From: Gammaproteobacteria bacterium
GTDB taxonomy: Bacteria > Pseudomonadota > Gammaproteobacteria > Steroidobacterales > Steroidobacteraceae
Reading direction: 5' to 3'
DNA: 48,316 bases
Assembly (NCBI GenBank): GCA_025357835.1
Contig: JANYLM010000037.1
Coordinates: 1 to 48,316 of the forward strand
Each line of letters begins with the position of its first letter. Within the stretch, counting starts at the first letter, position 1. Below, piece by piece: positions 33,702-42,176 of this stretch. The notes under the pieces are model-generated. The model searched no databases. It was not told the origin of the DNA and saw only the letters and a list, made by a program, of their open reading frames with translations. Position numbers and translations under genes: made by a program.

Positions 33702-34505
33702 TCAGATAAAGCGAAACGATATGCTGCCGAGAGGGCCATAGTCGGCATGCAGCACATCGCCGCGTCCTGCGTTCGTCGGCCGCGTGAACGAGCCGCCCAG
33801 AATGATGTCGCCGGCGTTGAGGCTCTCATCATAGGGCGCGATCTTGTTGGCAAGCCAAGCGACGCCGATGGCGGGATGATTCAGCACGGCCGCCGCGAGG
33901 CCAGTCTCCTCGATCACGGCATTCTTGTAGAGCATGGCCCCGACCCAGCGCAGATCCACCGCATTGGGCTTGACGGGCAGGCCGCCCACAACGATGCCCG
34001 CATTGGCCGCGAAATCCGCGATGGTGTCGAACACTTTGCGCGGCGCCTTGGTCTCACGATCGAATTGCTCAATGCGCGCATCGATGATCTCCAGCGCAGG
34101 CGTCACATACTCGGTGGCTCGCAATACATCGAATATCGTCACGCCCGGCCCCTTTAAGGGCGAGCGCAACACAAAAGCAACTTCCACTTCTACTCTTGGC
34201 GCAATGAAGCGCTCGAAGGGTATGTCGCTGCCGGTGGCGAAGAACATATCATCCATCAGCGGTGCAAAGTCTGGCTCCGTGATCTGCGATGCCTGCTGCA
34301 TAGCGCGCGAGGTGAGACCGATTTTCCGGCCTTTGACACTGCGGCCATCCGCCATTTCCAATTTAACCCATTCGCGCTGGATGGAGTATCCATCCTCGAT
34401 GGTCATACCCGGATGCTCCTTCGAGAAGTGCCGCAGCTGAGTCCGGGTCTTGCGCGCATCGTACAAGCGCCGCGCCAGTGATCGAATGGTATCCGTGGGC
34501 AACAT
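33702..34505 (-). CDS. hpaH: 2-oxo-hept-4-ene-1,7-dioate hydratase HpaH
   Basis: A 267-residue magnesium-dependent hydratase of the MhpD/HpaH family. It adds water to 2-oxohept-4-ene-1,7-dioate, giving the substrate of HpaI. Recognised stretches are [70 protein letters not shown] with the metal-binding Glu pair, and [12 protein letters not shown]. The length equals that of E. coli HpaH. It lies 26 bases after hpaF and 17 before hpaI. Confidence 0.94.
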   Translation of the reverse strand: MLPTDTIRSLARRLYDARKTRTQLRHFSKEHPGMTIEDGYSIQREWVKLEMADGRSVKGRKIGLTSRAMQQASQITEPDFAPLMDDMFFATGSDIPFERFIAPRVEVEVAFVLRSPLKGPGVTIFDVLRATEYVTPALEIIDARIEQFDRETKAPRKVFDTIADFAANAGIVVGGLPVKPNAVDLRWVGAMLYKNAVIEETGLAAAVLNHPAIGVAWLANKIAPYDESLNAGDIILGGSFTRPTNAGRGDVLHADYGPLGSISFRFI

Positions 34506-34531
34506 GATGGTATCTCTCTGCCGTCTGGGTA

Positions 34532-34936
34532 TTAGGGTTTCTTGAATCGCGCGTGCAGGTTGTTGTGCTTGAGGGTACCGGCCTCGCTGAATTCGTTCAG
34601 CTCCAGCGACAGCGCCAGCCCGTGCTTCGAAAATGCTTCCGAAAAGTGCGATTTCATGATATCGAACAGGCCGTTGCAGGTGGCCTGCTTGGCGGCGTCG
34701 CTACGCCCCGCGCCTATTTTCAGGATGGCATGTACGAATCCCGCATCGGCGGCCGTGCCGTCTGCAATACAGTATTCCTCACAGGCGATGGCGCGCACGC
34801 GCACGCCCCCGGGCGGAAACACCGCGGCGCCGTCGACATGCAGCGCCGACATGAATTGCGCCAGTTTCCGGCATAGTCCGCCGAAGCGGCCTTCGCTGCG
34901 CAGATTGTCGCTGTATTCCAGTGTCATATGCGACAT
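34532..34936 (-). CDS. hpaF: 5-carboxymethyl-2-hydroxymuconate isomerase HpaF
   Basis: A 134-residue tautomerase-fold enzyme (CHMI). After removal of the initiator Met it would not start with the catalytic Pro of small tautomerases in the simplest way, but the N-terminus [12 protein letters not shown] and the body ([54 protein letters not shown]) match HpaF/HpcD, which begins MPH-x-x-x-EYS-x-N. Here Pro2 is replaced by Ser, worth noting because Pro1 of the mature protein is the catalytic base in that family. It sits 3 bases after the ligB-like gene, within the operon. Confidence 0.88.
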   Translation of the reverse strand: MSHMTLEYSDNLRSEGRFGGLCRKLAQFMSALHVDGAAVFPPGGVRVRAIACEEYCIADGTAADAGFVHAILKIGAGRSDAAKQATCNGLFDIMKSHFSEAFSKHGLALSLELNEFSEAGTLKHNNLHARFKKP

Positions 34937-34939
34937 GTA

Positions 34940-35761
34940 CTAGGCCTCGATGCTCATTGTGGCGACCGTGCAGCCGACGGCGAAAATCGGAATCGGCCGG
35001 TAGAATTGCACCTGGCCCCGGCCTCGTGCGGCCGCCGCCACGCTGATGAAGGTACGAATCTCGAACCCGCCCTGACCGGCGTCGCGATAGGTCGCCTCGT
35101 CCGTGTAGGACAGCATCGCCGGCTTGTTGTTGGCCTGCCAGCGCCGCAGGAATTCGCGATCCCACTCCTCGTTGACCTTGCCCGAATCCGGCGTCGCGGG
35201 CCAATGCGAAATGCCGCCGGTGCCGACGACGGCGATGCGTTCCGGCACACTGTCCACGGCGCGTCTCAGCGCCTCGCCTAACGCCCAGGCGCGATGCAGA
35301 GGCGCCAGCGGCGGTCCCTGACAATTGATGTTCATGGGTATGACAGGCAGATCATATCGGGGCGTCAGGAAACTCAAGGGCACCATGATGCCGTGATCGA
35401 ATTTCCATTCTTCCGCGTAGGCCAGATCCACGGTCTGCATCATTTCACGTATCAGACGCAGCGACAGCGGCGCATCGCCGGGAATCGTGGTGCGAGGAAT
35501 GCCCAGCCATTGAGGATCTTCTATGGGCCCCTGGTAGCTATCCGCCATGCCCACCGCGAATGAGGGCATGTTGTTCATGAAAAAATTACCGAAGTGCTCG
35601 GCGGCAACAACGATTAGGGCATCGGGTTTTACGGCGGCGAGTTCCTCGCCCATGCCGCGATAGGCATCGTGGAATTCCTTGGTGATGAGCGGATCGGCCA
35701 AGTGCGTGCGCCCGGTGATACCGGGAGCATGGCTGCAGATACCTGCGAACACGAGGCTCAT
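34940..35761 (-). CDS. LigB-type extradiol ring-cleavage dioxygenase, catalytic subunit
   Basis: A 273-residue catalytic subunit of the type II (LigB-superfamily) extradiol dioxygenases. Expected ligands are all present: H11 (CSHAPG) and H56 (AAEHFGN) for iron, E234 (GGFEIRTF) for iron, with H123 (FDHGIMVPL) and H186 (GGISHWP) as active-site His. It opens a catecholic ring next to its hydroxyls. In a canonical hpa operon this position belongs to HpaD, which works without a separate LigA subunit; here the LigA-like gene overlaps its start by ATGA, so a two-subunit enzyme of the protocatechuate 4,5-dioxygenase class is encoded. From the surrounding hpa genes the substrate should be homoprotocatechuate or a close analogue. 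Confidence 0.88.
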   Translation of the reverse strand: MSLVFAGICSHAPGITGRTHLADPLITKEFHDAYRGMGEELAAVKPDALIVVAAEHFGNFFMNNMPSFAVGMADSYQGPIEDPQWLGIPRTTIPGDAPLSLRLIREMMQTVDLAYAEEWKFDHGIMVPLSFLTPRYDLPVIPMNINCQGPPLAPLHRAWALGEALRRAVDSVPERIAVVGTGGISHWPATPDSGKVNEEWDREFLRRWQANNKPAMLSYTDEATYRDAGQGGFEIRTFISVAAAARGRGQVQFYRPIPIFAVGCTVATMSIEA

Positions 35762-36084
35762 ACGTTAGCAACCTTTTCGTCCACGCCGGTCGTCATCGCA
35801 TACACGCCGGCGCGAACCGGCCCATGCCGGCTCACGCCGGCACGCATCGCGGCGATGTAGTCGGCCCAGGGCATGCCGAGCAAGGCGGCATAGTGCATCA
35901 ATAACTGCCCATTCACGCCTAGCACGTAGATCAATCCGATGTCTCCGGTCTCGAGCGCACCCCGCTCCTCGGCGCTCAGATCATAGCGATTCAGCACTGC
36001 CGGCCGATCCGCGCGAAATTCCTGCTGCACGGCGCGGTCGCGATTCAGATCGAACAAAAATTTCTGCATCTGATACAGACTCAT
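35758..36084 (-). CDS. LigA-type small subunit of the extradiol dioxygenase
   Basis: A 108-residue all-helical protein of the LigA family: SLYQMQKFLFDLNRDRAVQQ, ADRPAVLNRYDLSAEERGAL, and YVLGVNGQLLMHYAALLGM. In LigAB the small subunit caps the active site of the catalytic LigB subunit. It starts 3 bases after hpaE and its stop overlaps the ligB-like start (ATGA), showing tight coupling. Its presence inside an otherwise typical hpa operon is the main deviation from the textbook pathway. Confidence 0.9.
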   Translation of the reverse strand: MSLYQMQKFLFDLNRDRAVQQEFRADRPAVLNRYDLSAEERGALETGDIGLIYVLGVNGQLLMHYAALLGMPWADYIAAMRAGVSRHGPVRAGVYAMTTGVDEKVANV

Positions 36085-36087
36085 GGC

Positions 36088-37545
36088 TCAGGCACCCCAG
36101 TTCGGAATGTGGTGCGCCCCCAAACTCACGCAGACGTTCTTGGGTTCCAGGAACACCTCGTAGCTCCAGGTACCGCCCTCGCGGCCGGTACCCGAGGCCT
36201 TGGTGCCGCCGAAGGGCTGGCGCAGGTCGCGCACATTCTGGCTGTTCACGAAACACATGCCGGCCTCGATGGACGCGGCGACGCGGTGCGCGCGCCCGAG
36301 ATTTTCGCTCCAGACGTAACTGCTCAAGCCGTAGGCGATGTCGTTCGCCTGGGCGATGGCGTCGGCCTCGTCGGTAAATGGAATCAGGCAGGCCACCGGC
36401 CCGAAAATCTCCTCCTGGGCGATGCGCATTCGGTTGTCGACATCGGCGAACACCGTGGGCTTGACGAAATTTCCCTTGCTAAGTGCTTCGCTCACCAGCG
36501 GTGCGTCCAATCCACCGCACATCAGAGTTGCGCCCTCCTTGGGGCCGATCTCGATATAGCGGCGCACCTTCTCCAGGTGATTCGGGCTGATCATGGGGCC
36601 GATGATGGTCTTGTCGTCGAGAGGATCGCCGACCACGATGCGCTGCGCACGCTCGGTGAACTTGCGCACGAATTCGGCATATACGGACTTCTGCACCAGG
36701 ATGCGCGAGCCCGCCGTGCAACGTTCGCCGTTATTGGAGAAGATCATGAATATCGCGGCATCGAGGGCGCGCGCCAGATCCGCATCCTCGAATACGACGA
36801 AGGGGCTCTTACCTCCCAATTCCATGGAAAATTTCTTCAAGCCCGCGGCCTTGATGATGCGATTGCCGGTGGCCGTAGAACCGGTGAAGGAGATCGCTCG
36901 CACGTCGGGATGGCGGCACAGGGGCTCGCCGGTCTCCGCGCCGTAGCCGTGAACGATATTGAGAACGCCCCCCGGGATTCCGGCCTCCAAGGCCAACTCG
37001 CCGAGACGCGACGCCGACAGCGGCGATAGCTCGCTCATCTTGAGCACCGCCGTGTTGCCGAAGGCCAGGGCTGGCGCAACCTTCCAGGTGGAGGTCATAA
37101 AGGGCACGTTCCAGGGCGAGATCAGGGCGCAGACCCCCACCGGATGGAACAGCGTGTAGTTCAAGTGAGTGGGCGTGGGATAGGTATGCCCATCGACCCG
37201 CACGCACATTTCCGCGAAGTAGTAAAAATTTTCGGCCGAGCGCGGCACCAATTGCTTGGCGGTTTGCGAGATCACCTGGCCGGTATCCTGGGTTTCCGTG
37301 CGGGCGATTTGCGGAACGTGCTTCGCGATCAAGTCGCCGAGCTTGCGCAACACCGTAGCCCGCTCCGTTGCAGGCTTGCCGGCCCAACCGGGAAACGCCG
37401 CCTTCGCGGCCGCTACGGCGGCATTGATTTCCCGCTCGCCGCCGCGCGCCACTTCGGCCAGAACCTCCTGGGTGGCAGGATTGACGGTGTCGAAGTATTC
37501 CTGGCTTGCGACGGACTTGCCGTCGATTAAATGTTGAATCTGCAT
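36088..37545 (-). CDS. hpaE: 5-carboxymethyl-2-hydroxymuconate semialdehyde dehydrogenase HpaE
   Basis: A 485-residue NAD-dependent aldehyde dehydrogenase that oxidises the ring-cleavage product CHMS to 5-carboxymethyl-2-hydroxymuconate. The catalytic Cys is C276 in NNGERCTAGSR; the general-base Glu is in FSMELGGKSPFVVF. Cofactor site ISPWNVPFMTSTWKVAPALA and the C-terminal FGGTKASGTGREGGTWSYEV fit the HpaE branch. The length matches known HpaE (about 488). It follows hpaG2 by 12 bases. The semialdehyde formed by 2,3-cleavage of homoprotocatechuate is the natural substrate. Confidence 0.93.
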   Translation of the reverse strand: MQIQHLIDGKSVASQEYFDTVNPATQEVLAEVARGGEREINAAVAAAKAAFPGWAGKPATERATVLRKLGDLIAKHVPQIARTETQDTGQVISQTAKQLVPRSAENFYYFAEMCVRVDGHTYPTPTHLNYTLFHPVGVCALISPWNVPFMTSTWKVAPALAFGNTAVLKMSELSPLSASRLGELALEAGIPGGVLNIVHGYGAETGEPLCRHPDVRAISFTGSTATGNRIIKAAGLKKFSMELGGKSPFVVFEDADLARALDAAIFMIFSNNGERCTAGSRILVQKSVYAEFVRKFTERAQRIVVGDPLDDKTIIGPMISPNHLEKVRRYIEIGPKEGATLMCGGLDAPLVSEALSKGNFVKPTVFADVDNRMRIAQEEIFGPVACLIPFTDEADAIAQANDIAYGLSSYVWSENLGRAHRVAASIEAGMCFVNSQNVRDLRQPFGGTKASGTGREGGTWSYEVFLEPKNVCVSLGAHHIPNWGA

Positions 37546-37557
37546 GAACTGCGCCTC

Positions 37558-38325
37558 TCAACGGCCGAATTCATCGTCCGCAGCGATGGTGTTGACGAGC
37601 CGGCCAAGGCCGTCGATTTCACAGGCAACGACGTCGCCCGGCATTACATTGACCACGCCCTGCGGAGTGCCGGTGAGAATCACATCGCCCGGCGACAGAG
37701 TCATGAACGAACTGAGATATTCAACGAGATAGGGGATGTCGAAAATCAAATCTCGGGTGTTGCCCTGTTGGGTCAATTTGTCATTGACGAAGGTTCGAAG
37801 GCCAAGCTGCGCCGGATTCGCGACATCGGCCGCATCGACGAACCAGGGGCCCAGGACCGTGCCGCCATCGCGATTCTTCACGCGCAGGTTGGGGCGATAC
37901 CAGTTCTCCAGGTAGTCGCGAATGGCATAGTCGTTGGCGATGCAATAGCCTGCCACATGTGCCAGGGCTTGCGAACGCGGAACCTGCTTGGCCGGCCGAC
38001 CGATGACCACCGCCAATTCGCACTCATAGTGCATGAATTTCACGTCTGACGGCCGGCGGGTCACCCCACGATGGCCGAGCAAGGTGCCGGAGCCCTTAAG
38101 AAAGGCCAAGGGCTCTTCCTGTGCATTGAATGCTAATTCCTTGGCGTGATCTGCATAGTTCAGGCCGAGTGCAATCACCGTACCGACCTGAAACGGCGGC
38201 AGCCAAACCACATCTTGGGCGGCGACGACGCGGCCATCGGCGAGGCGCAGGTCCTCGTGGTCGGGCGCCGCAACAGGTGTCGCGTCATGGATGGCGCCCT
38301 TGTAAGCGACTCTTGCGCGCATCAT
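37558..38325 (-). CDS. hpaG2: HpaG2, isomerase/decarboxylase half of the FAH-fold HpaG pair
   Basis: A 255-residue fumarylacetoacetate-hydrolase-fold protein that corresponds to the C-terminal half of E. coli HpaG (HpcE), which decarboxylates 5-oxopent-3-ene-1,2,5-tricarboxylate and isomerises the product. Metal ligands are intact: HYECELAVVIG (E-x-E) and NDYAIRDYLENWYRPNLRV with the Asp. Other marks are VIALGLNYADHAKELAF and SSFMTLSPGDVILTGTPQGV. Its start overlaps the stop of hpaG1 by ATGA, so the two halves, fused in E. coli, are separate but coupled here. Confidence 0.92.
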   Translation of the reverse strand: MMRARVAYKGAIHDATPVAAPDHEDLRLADGRVVAAQDVVWLPPFQVGTVIALGLNYADHAKELAFNAQEEPLAFLKGSGTLLGHRGVTRRPSDVKFMHYECELAVVIGRPAKQVPRSQALAHVAGYCIANDYAIRDYLENWYRPNLRVKNRDGGTVLGPWFVDAADVANPAQLGLRTFVNDKLTQQGNTRDLIFDIPYLVEYLSSFMTLSPGDVILTGTPQGVVNVMPGDVVACEIDGLGRLVNTIAADDEFGR

Positions 38326-39017
38326 GCCGCGGCATCCATGAAAAGAATGGTGAGGCTGCCCAACCCGTCAACGGCGATGATCGCCGTCTCGCCCGAACGT
38401 ACCCGCGGCGCCGGCGCCGCGGCTCCCAGTGCCAGCACGTCTCCCGGGCTTAAAGTCATGAATTCGGTGACGTCCGCCAGCAATCGTGCCGTCGGCCTGA
38501 TCAAGTCGGCGGTACTCGTTGTTTGCACCAAGGCGCCTTCGACATAGGTGCGAATGATCAGCGCGTCGGGATTCGCGACGGCGGCGCGGGCGACGACGGC
38601 GGGCCCCATGGGGCAGTACCCATCGCGTGCTTTGAAACGAATGGAAGGCCGATGATAGTTCGAATGCGGGATACTCACGTCGGCGACGAGGAGATAGCCC
38701 GCTACATAGTCCAGAGCCTGGGACTCGGGCACCTTGCACGCCGTACGGCCAATGACTACGCCGACGCAGGCGCCGACCTCAAGCTGCGGGGTCCCGACCG
38801 GAATTTTCACCACACTGCCCGACCCAGCCAGGGTATTGCGCGGCTTGATATAGAGCACCGGAGCAATGGGCGCTGCCATGTAGGGAGGCTGGTTCGCTGA
38901 ATCACCAAGCACCGCCAGCGCCGAACGGTGGTTCATCAGAGTGCCGTACACCGAGCCGCTCAAGCGATACGGCGCGACGTCGAACGGTATCGAGAAATAA
39001 CCTGAATCAGTCAGCAT
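38322..39017 (-). CDS. hpaG1: HpaG1, N-terminal-half homologue of HpaG
   Basis: A 231-residue FAH-fold protein matching the N-terminal half of fused HpaG: SGSVYGTLMNHRSALAVLG, APVLYIKPRNTLAGSGSVV, SNYHRPSIRFKARDGYCPMG, FMTLSPGDVLALGAAAP. The E-x-E metal pair of its partner is replaced (VGACVGVVIG), as it is in the N-terminal half of E. coli HpaG, so the two subunits are probably not equivalent. It is the first gene of the eight-gene leftward operon; its promoter lies 61-90 bases upstream. A GGTGGG sequence a few bases before the ATG may serve as ribosome site. Confidence 0.9.
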   Translation of the reverse strand: MLTDSGYFSIPFDVAPYRLSGSVYGTLMNHRSALAVLGDSANQPPYMAAPIAPVLYIKPRNTLAGSGSVVKIPVGTPQLEVGACVGVVIGRTACKVPESQALDYVAGYLLVADVSIPHSNYHRPSIRFKARDGYCPMGPAVVARAAVANPDALIIRTYVEGALVQTTSTADLIRPTARLLADVTEFMTLSPGDVLALGAAAPAPRVRSGETAIIAVDGLGSLTILFMDAAA

Positions 39018-39063
39018 CTGCCCACCCGGTTGAGTTTTAAACCAATCGGCTCAATGGATATTC

Positions 39064-39077
39064 ACTAATATGTTAGT
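39064..39077. promoter_or_regulatory. Palindromic operator candidate for HpaR
   Basis: ACTAATATGTTAGT has perfect 5-bp arms around a 4-base centre. It directly follows the -10 box of the hpaG1 promoter and so covers the expected transcription start, as a repressor site would. The adjoining hpaR gene encodes a MarR-type repressor. A second, weaker TTGAG/CTCAA inverted repeat lies at 39030-39054. Confidence 0.5.
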
Positions 39078-39107
39078 AATATAGTAGCATGTAAATTGTC
39101 GTGTCAA
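39078..39107 (-). promoter_or_regulatory. Sigma-70 promoter of the hpaG1-hpaI operon
   Basis: On the minus strand a perfect -35 box TTGACA (39107-39102) is followed after 18 bases by TATATT (39083-39078). Transcription would start near 39071, 54 bases before the hpaG1 ATG. The DNA here is much more AT-rich than its surroundings. The palindrome at 39064-39077 abuts the -10 box. Confidence 0.65.
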
Positions 39108-39134
39108 GACGCTGCGCTTTCGCGAGGATACTGC

Positions 39135-39602
39135 TTGAATTCCGAATCGGGAAAACTGAGCCACCGCAATCTGCCCCTGCTGCTGTTGCAGGCGCGTGAG
39201 CAGGTGATCGCCCGCTTTAGACCCATTCTCAACGAGCACGGCGTCACGGAGCAGCAATGGCGCATCGTGCGCGCCTTAATCGACACAGGGCCGCTGGAGC
39301 CGCGCGAGATAGGCGAGCTGTGCCGCATATCAAGCCCCAGCCTGGCGGGTGTGCTGTCGCGCATGGAGGATCTGGGCTACATCACGCGCAAACGCCTCGA
39401 TCATGATCAGCGCCGGCTGCGCGTTTCGCTCACGCCCCGCAGCCGCGAGCTTGCCGGCCGCATGGCCCCGCAAATCGAAGCGACGTATCGCGACGTTGAG
39501 ACATTGATCGGGACAGAGTTTTCGACGCGTTTCTATCAAGCGCTCGACCAACTCATCGGCGCATTGGCGGCACGCGCGCCAAGCAGGTCCACGGACGAGT
39601 GA
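39135..39602 (+). CDS. hpaR: HpaR, MarR-family repressor of homoprotocatechuate degradation
   Basis: A 155-residue winged-helix regulator of the HpaR branch of MarR: NLPLLLLQAREQVIARFRPI, HGVTEQQWRIVRALIDTG, LCRISSPSLAGVLSRMEDLG (recognition helix) and RKRLDHDQRRLRVSLTPRSR (wing). In E. coli HpaR represses the hpa catabolic operon until a pathway aromatic binds. I choose the TTG at 39135, with GAGGA six bases upstream and an N-terminus matching E. coli HpaR; the earlier TTG at 39096 would run through the -35 box of the divergent operon. It is placed to control that operon and itself. Confidence 0.92.
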   Translation: MNSESGKLSHRNLPLLLLQAREQVIARFRPILNEHGVTEQQWRIVRALIDTGPLEPREIGELCRISSPSLAGVLSRMEDLGYITRKRLDHDQRRLRVSLTPRSRELAGRMAPQIEATYRDVETLIGTEFSTRFYQALDQLIGALAARAPSRSTDE

Positions 39603-39692
39603 GTCCAGGTTTAATCCGCGCGAGCAACCCCAGTGGTGCGCGACATCGCGTCTCTCGTCCTCGACTATGGGCGCGCGCACCCATCCCGTGCT

Positions 39693-40859
39693 CTAGTTCG
39701 GAAGCGAGAATCTGAATGTAGACCCGCGGCCCTCTGCGCTTTCAGCAGAAACCATGCCGCCGTGCGCTTCGATAAACGTCTTTACGATGGCAAGACCGAG
39801 GCCCGTACCGGCGGCCTCATCGCCTCCGGTTTTTCCTTTTTCGAAGACTGTCTCGAGCAGCTCCTTCTTAATACCCATGCCGTCATCGGAAACCCAGCAT
39901 TCGACAGCGCTGTTGGACCCTATCGACTTTGCCCCGACCGTAATCTCCCCGCTCGGAGCATACTTAATTGCATTGGCGATCAAATTCTGAAAGACGCGGC
40001 GCAACAAAACTGCATCTGCATAAACAACCATGTCGCCCGGTACTAGGTTAATCAGCTGTGCATGGCGCGTACCTAATACGGGGTAAAGATCATCGAAGAG
40101 CGCCTCCACGAGGGGCCAGAGATCCAAGTAACGCTTTACGATCTTGACCCCAACATCGGTTTTAACGTGTACATTCTCATCGAGAATTTTCCCTACCAGC
40201 GCCTCGAGTTGCATTACATTGCGTCGCATGCTGCCGAACATTTTGCCGCTTTGAGCCTCGCCCAATGCCGCAGGGAGTGTTCGCTCGAGAACTCGCGCAG
40301 CCAACGCCACCGCGTTTAACGGAGTACGCAGGTCGTGCATGACGAAGCCGAGGTATTCCTCTCGGCGTTTCTGTACTTCTGCTGCCTGATGAGCAGCAAA
40401 GGTTTGAACCGCGATGCCAATGGCACTATCCAGCACCCGATTGACAATGTGGAAAGCCCGTCCTTGGAGTACCAGCCCGGCGGCTGTGGCGAGGTCATGG
40501 ATGCAGCCTCGCAGGATATTGTACTCGGCGACAATTTCCGCAATATCAAAGCCTTCATCGGCGCGCTGCAGGCCATGCGCCGGGGGGCTGCCTTCCATGA
40601 GGGTTTCGGCAATGGTTTCATCGGATCTTGATCGCAATGCCATGGCCAATTCGATGAGAATTCCAGGCATATGATCGTTCAGCCTGGGCGTGTCCAAGCC
40701 GGCCGCGGAAGGCAATTGGCGAATCTGGATGCGCCAAGTGCTCAGCAAACGCTCGCGTTCGCGCTCGATAAGCGCAGCAAACTCATCAAGATCGTTGTTG
40801 CTCAATGCGCCACCTGCCTTCCGCGGCTCAGCTGCCACTTCAGCACTGCTGCCGCTCAC
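39693..40859 (-). CDS. Cytosolic histidine kinase with RsbRD-like N-terminus
   Basis: A 388-residue kinase without membrane segments. The N-terminal ~165 residues (LIERERERLLSTWRIQIRQL, then EIVAEYNILRGCIHDLA) resemble the RsbRD/globin-like sensory module of many proteobacterial kinases. HisKA follows with H175 in GFVMHDLRTPLNAVA, then the HATPase domain: NLIANAIKYAPSGEIT (N box), SDDGMGI (G1) and GTGLGLAIVKTFIEAHGG (G2). GTG 40859 is the assumed start, without a clear ribosome site. The response-regulator gene lies 119 bases upstream in the same direction, a probable cognate partner. The stimulus is unknown. Confidence 0.9.
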   Translation of the reverse strand: MSGSSAEVAAEPRKAGGALSNNDLDEFAALIERERERLLSTWRIQIRQLPSAAGLDTPRLNDHMPGILIELAMALRSRSDETIAETLMEGSPPAHGLQRADEGFDIAEIVAEYNILRGCIHDLATAAGLVLQGRAFHIVNRVLDSAIGIAVQTFAAHQAAEVQKRREEYLGFVMHDLRTPLNAVALAARVLERTLPAALGEAQSGKMFGSMRRNVMQLEALVGKILDENVHVKTDVGVKIVKRYLDLWPLVEALFDDLYPVLGTRHAQLINLVPGDMVVYADAVLLRRVFQNLIANAIKYAPSGEITVGAKSIGSNSAVECWVSDDGMGIKKELLETVFEKGKTGGDEAAGTGLGLAIVKTFIEAHGGMVSAESAEGRGSTFRFSLPN

Positions 40860-40978
40860 GGGCTATACCGGCCAAGACAGGTTCGTGTGCGGTCACCTGA
40901 TGGGCACTCCTGTAATTCGACCCAGTTAAAATAGCCGAAAAATAGGACTTTTGCACAGATCATGGCGCTAAACCCTAG

Positions 40979-41362
40979 CTAAGCGGGCCAAGAGATCATG
41001 CATTTGCGAATCGCATGCACCAGTTCGTCGGCGTTACCGGATTTCAACACGTAACCCGATGCGCCTGCAGCCAACGCGCCCGCTATCAATGCGGGGTGGC
41101 CATAGCCGCTATGCATAAGGAACCGCACCTTGGGTAGATCGCGCTTGAATTGAGGTAGAGAAGCCACGCTGGATTTGCCATTCAGTTCGATGTCAAGGAT
41201 GACCAACTGCGCGTCGGTAGCAGTGGCCAGGGGAACCACTTCCTCTAGCAAACCCGTGTCAGCCACACAGCGCAGGTCGGTTTCGGTGTCGAGCAACGAG
41301 ATCACCACCGAGCGCAATTCGTCATTGTCCTCAGCAATTAGTACGCGAATTGGGTCCCCCAT
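40979..41362 (-). CDS. Single-domain response regulator
   Basis: A 127-residue receiver-only protein. The phosphorylation site is D57 (LVILDIELNG), the acidic pair is AEDNDEL near residue 9, the Thr/Ser switch is in FLMHSGYG and the conserved Lys in GYVLKSGNADELVHAIR. There is no output domain, so it works by protein contacts or as part of a phosphorelay. The frame extends to 41530, but the Met at 41362 (MGDPIRVLIAEDND) begins at the normal place for a receiver. Co-directional with the kinase gene below it. Confidence 0.9.
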   Translation of the reverse strand: MGDPIRVLIAEDNDELRSVVISLLDTETDLRCVADTGLLEEVVPLATATDAQLVILDIELNGKSSVASLPQFKRDLPKVRFLMHSGYGHPALIAGALAAGASGYVLKSGNADELVHAIRKCMISWPA

Positions 41363-41576
41363 AGGCTGCAAATGTACACCGTCTGAGTAATTCCCGCTGC
41401 GGGCGCAGGATTTCTCATATCGGGCCCCACGGTATCGGGCACACGGCCCAGTGCTAAGGAACGCCGGAATATAGGACGCGGCAGGTTTCGCCAATACCGA
41501 ACTGTCCCAGGCTCCCAACTGGAGCACCATCGCCGCGGAGCACGCCGCAGGCGAGTAGCGGCCTAGCAGACCGGAA

Positions 41577-42050
41577 TCATTTCGTCACCGCCCGATGAAT
41601 TGGATCGACCCAGTATACTTCCTCCACCCGCTCGGCGGCATCGATGTTGAGGTTGACGACCACCGATTCATTGTCGCTGCGCACCAACACGCATTCGAGA
41701 GGCGTATCGCTCGAGCGATTAATCTCCTGGTGCGGCACATAGGGCGGTACGAATATAAAATCGCCTGCATCGGCCTCGGCGACGAATTCGAGACGCTCGC
41801 CCCAGCGCATCCGCGCCACGCCGCGTACTACGTAGATGACGCTTTCCAGCGCGCCGTGGTGGTGAGCGCCGGTCTTAGCGTTCGGATGAATGATCACGGT
41901 CCCGGCCCAAATCTTCTGCGCACCGCGGGCCGAATTCACGGCGGCGGCGCGGAGCATGCCGGGGGTCTGCGGCGTATTGCTATCCAGCCGGTCACTTCTG
42001 ATGACCTTGACACCGTCGTTGCGCCAGTCACGCAATTGAGCATTCGGCAT
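41577..42050 (-). CDS. Cupin-domain protein
   Basis: A 157-residue cytoplasmic cupin. Motif 1 is TGAHHHGALESVIYVVRG, with three His and a Glu available for a metal, and motif 2 is GDFIFVPPYVPHQEIN with the fourth ligand His. The upstream strand KIWAGTVIIHPNAKTG and the tail LVRSDNESVVVNLN are typical of uncharacterised cupin_2 proteins. GGA about 9 bases before the Met at 42050 favours it over 42074. It is divergent from the Lrp/AsnC-type gene, which may regulate it. A metal-dependent dioxygenase or isomerase is possible but unproven. Confidence 0.87.
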   Translation of the reverse strand: MPNAQLRDWRNDGVKVIRSDRLDSNTPQTPGMLRAAAVNSARGAQKIWAGTVIIHPNAKTGAHHHGALESVIYVVRGVARMRWGERLEFVAEADAGDFIFVPPYVPHQEINRSSDTPLECVLVRSDNESVVVNLNIDAAERVEEVYWVDPIHRAVTK

Positions 42051-42176
42051 GAAAATTTCCTCTATTCCGCGCACACTAAGCTAGTTCGGGCGACCCCCGC
42101 AAGTCGATCCCAGGCCGGCAAACAGTTGGGTGGTCGATATGACTTGGCGGCACGCGGTGACTAGGGAACCGGCGGC

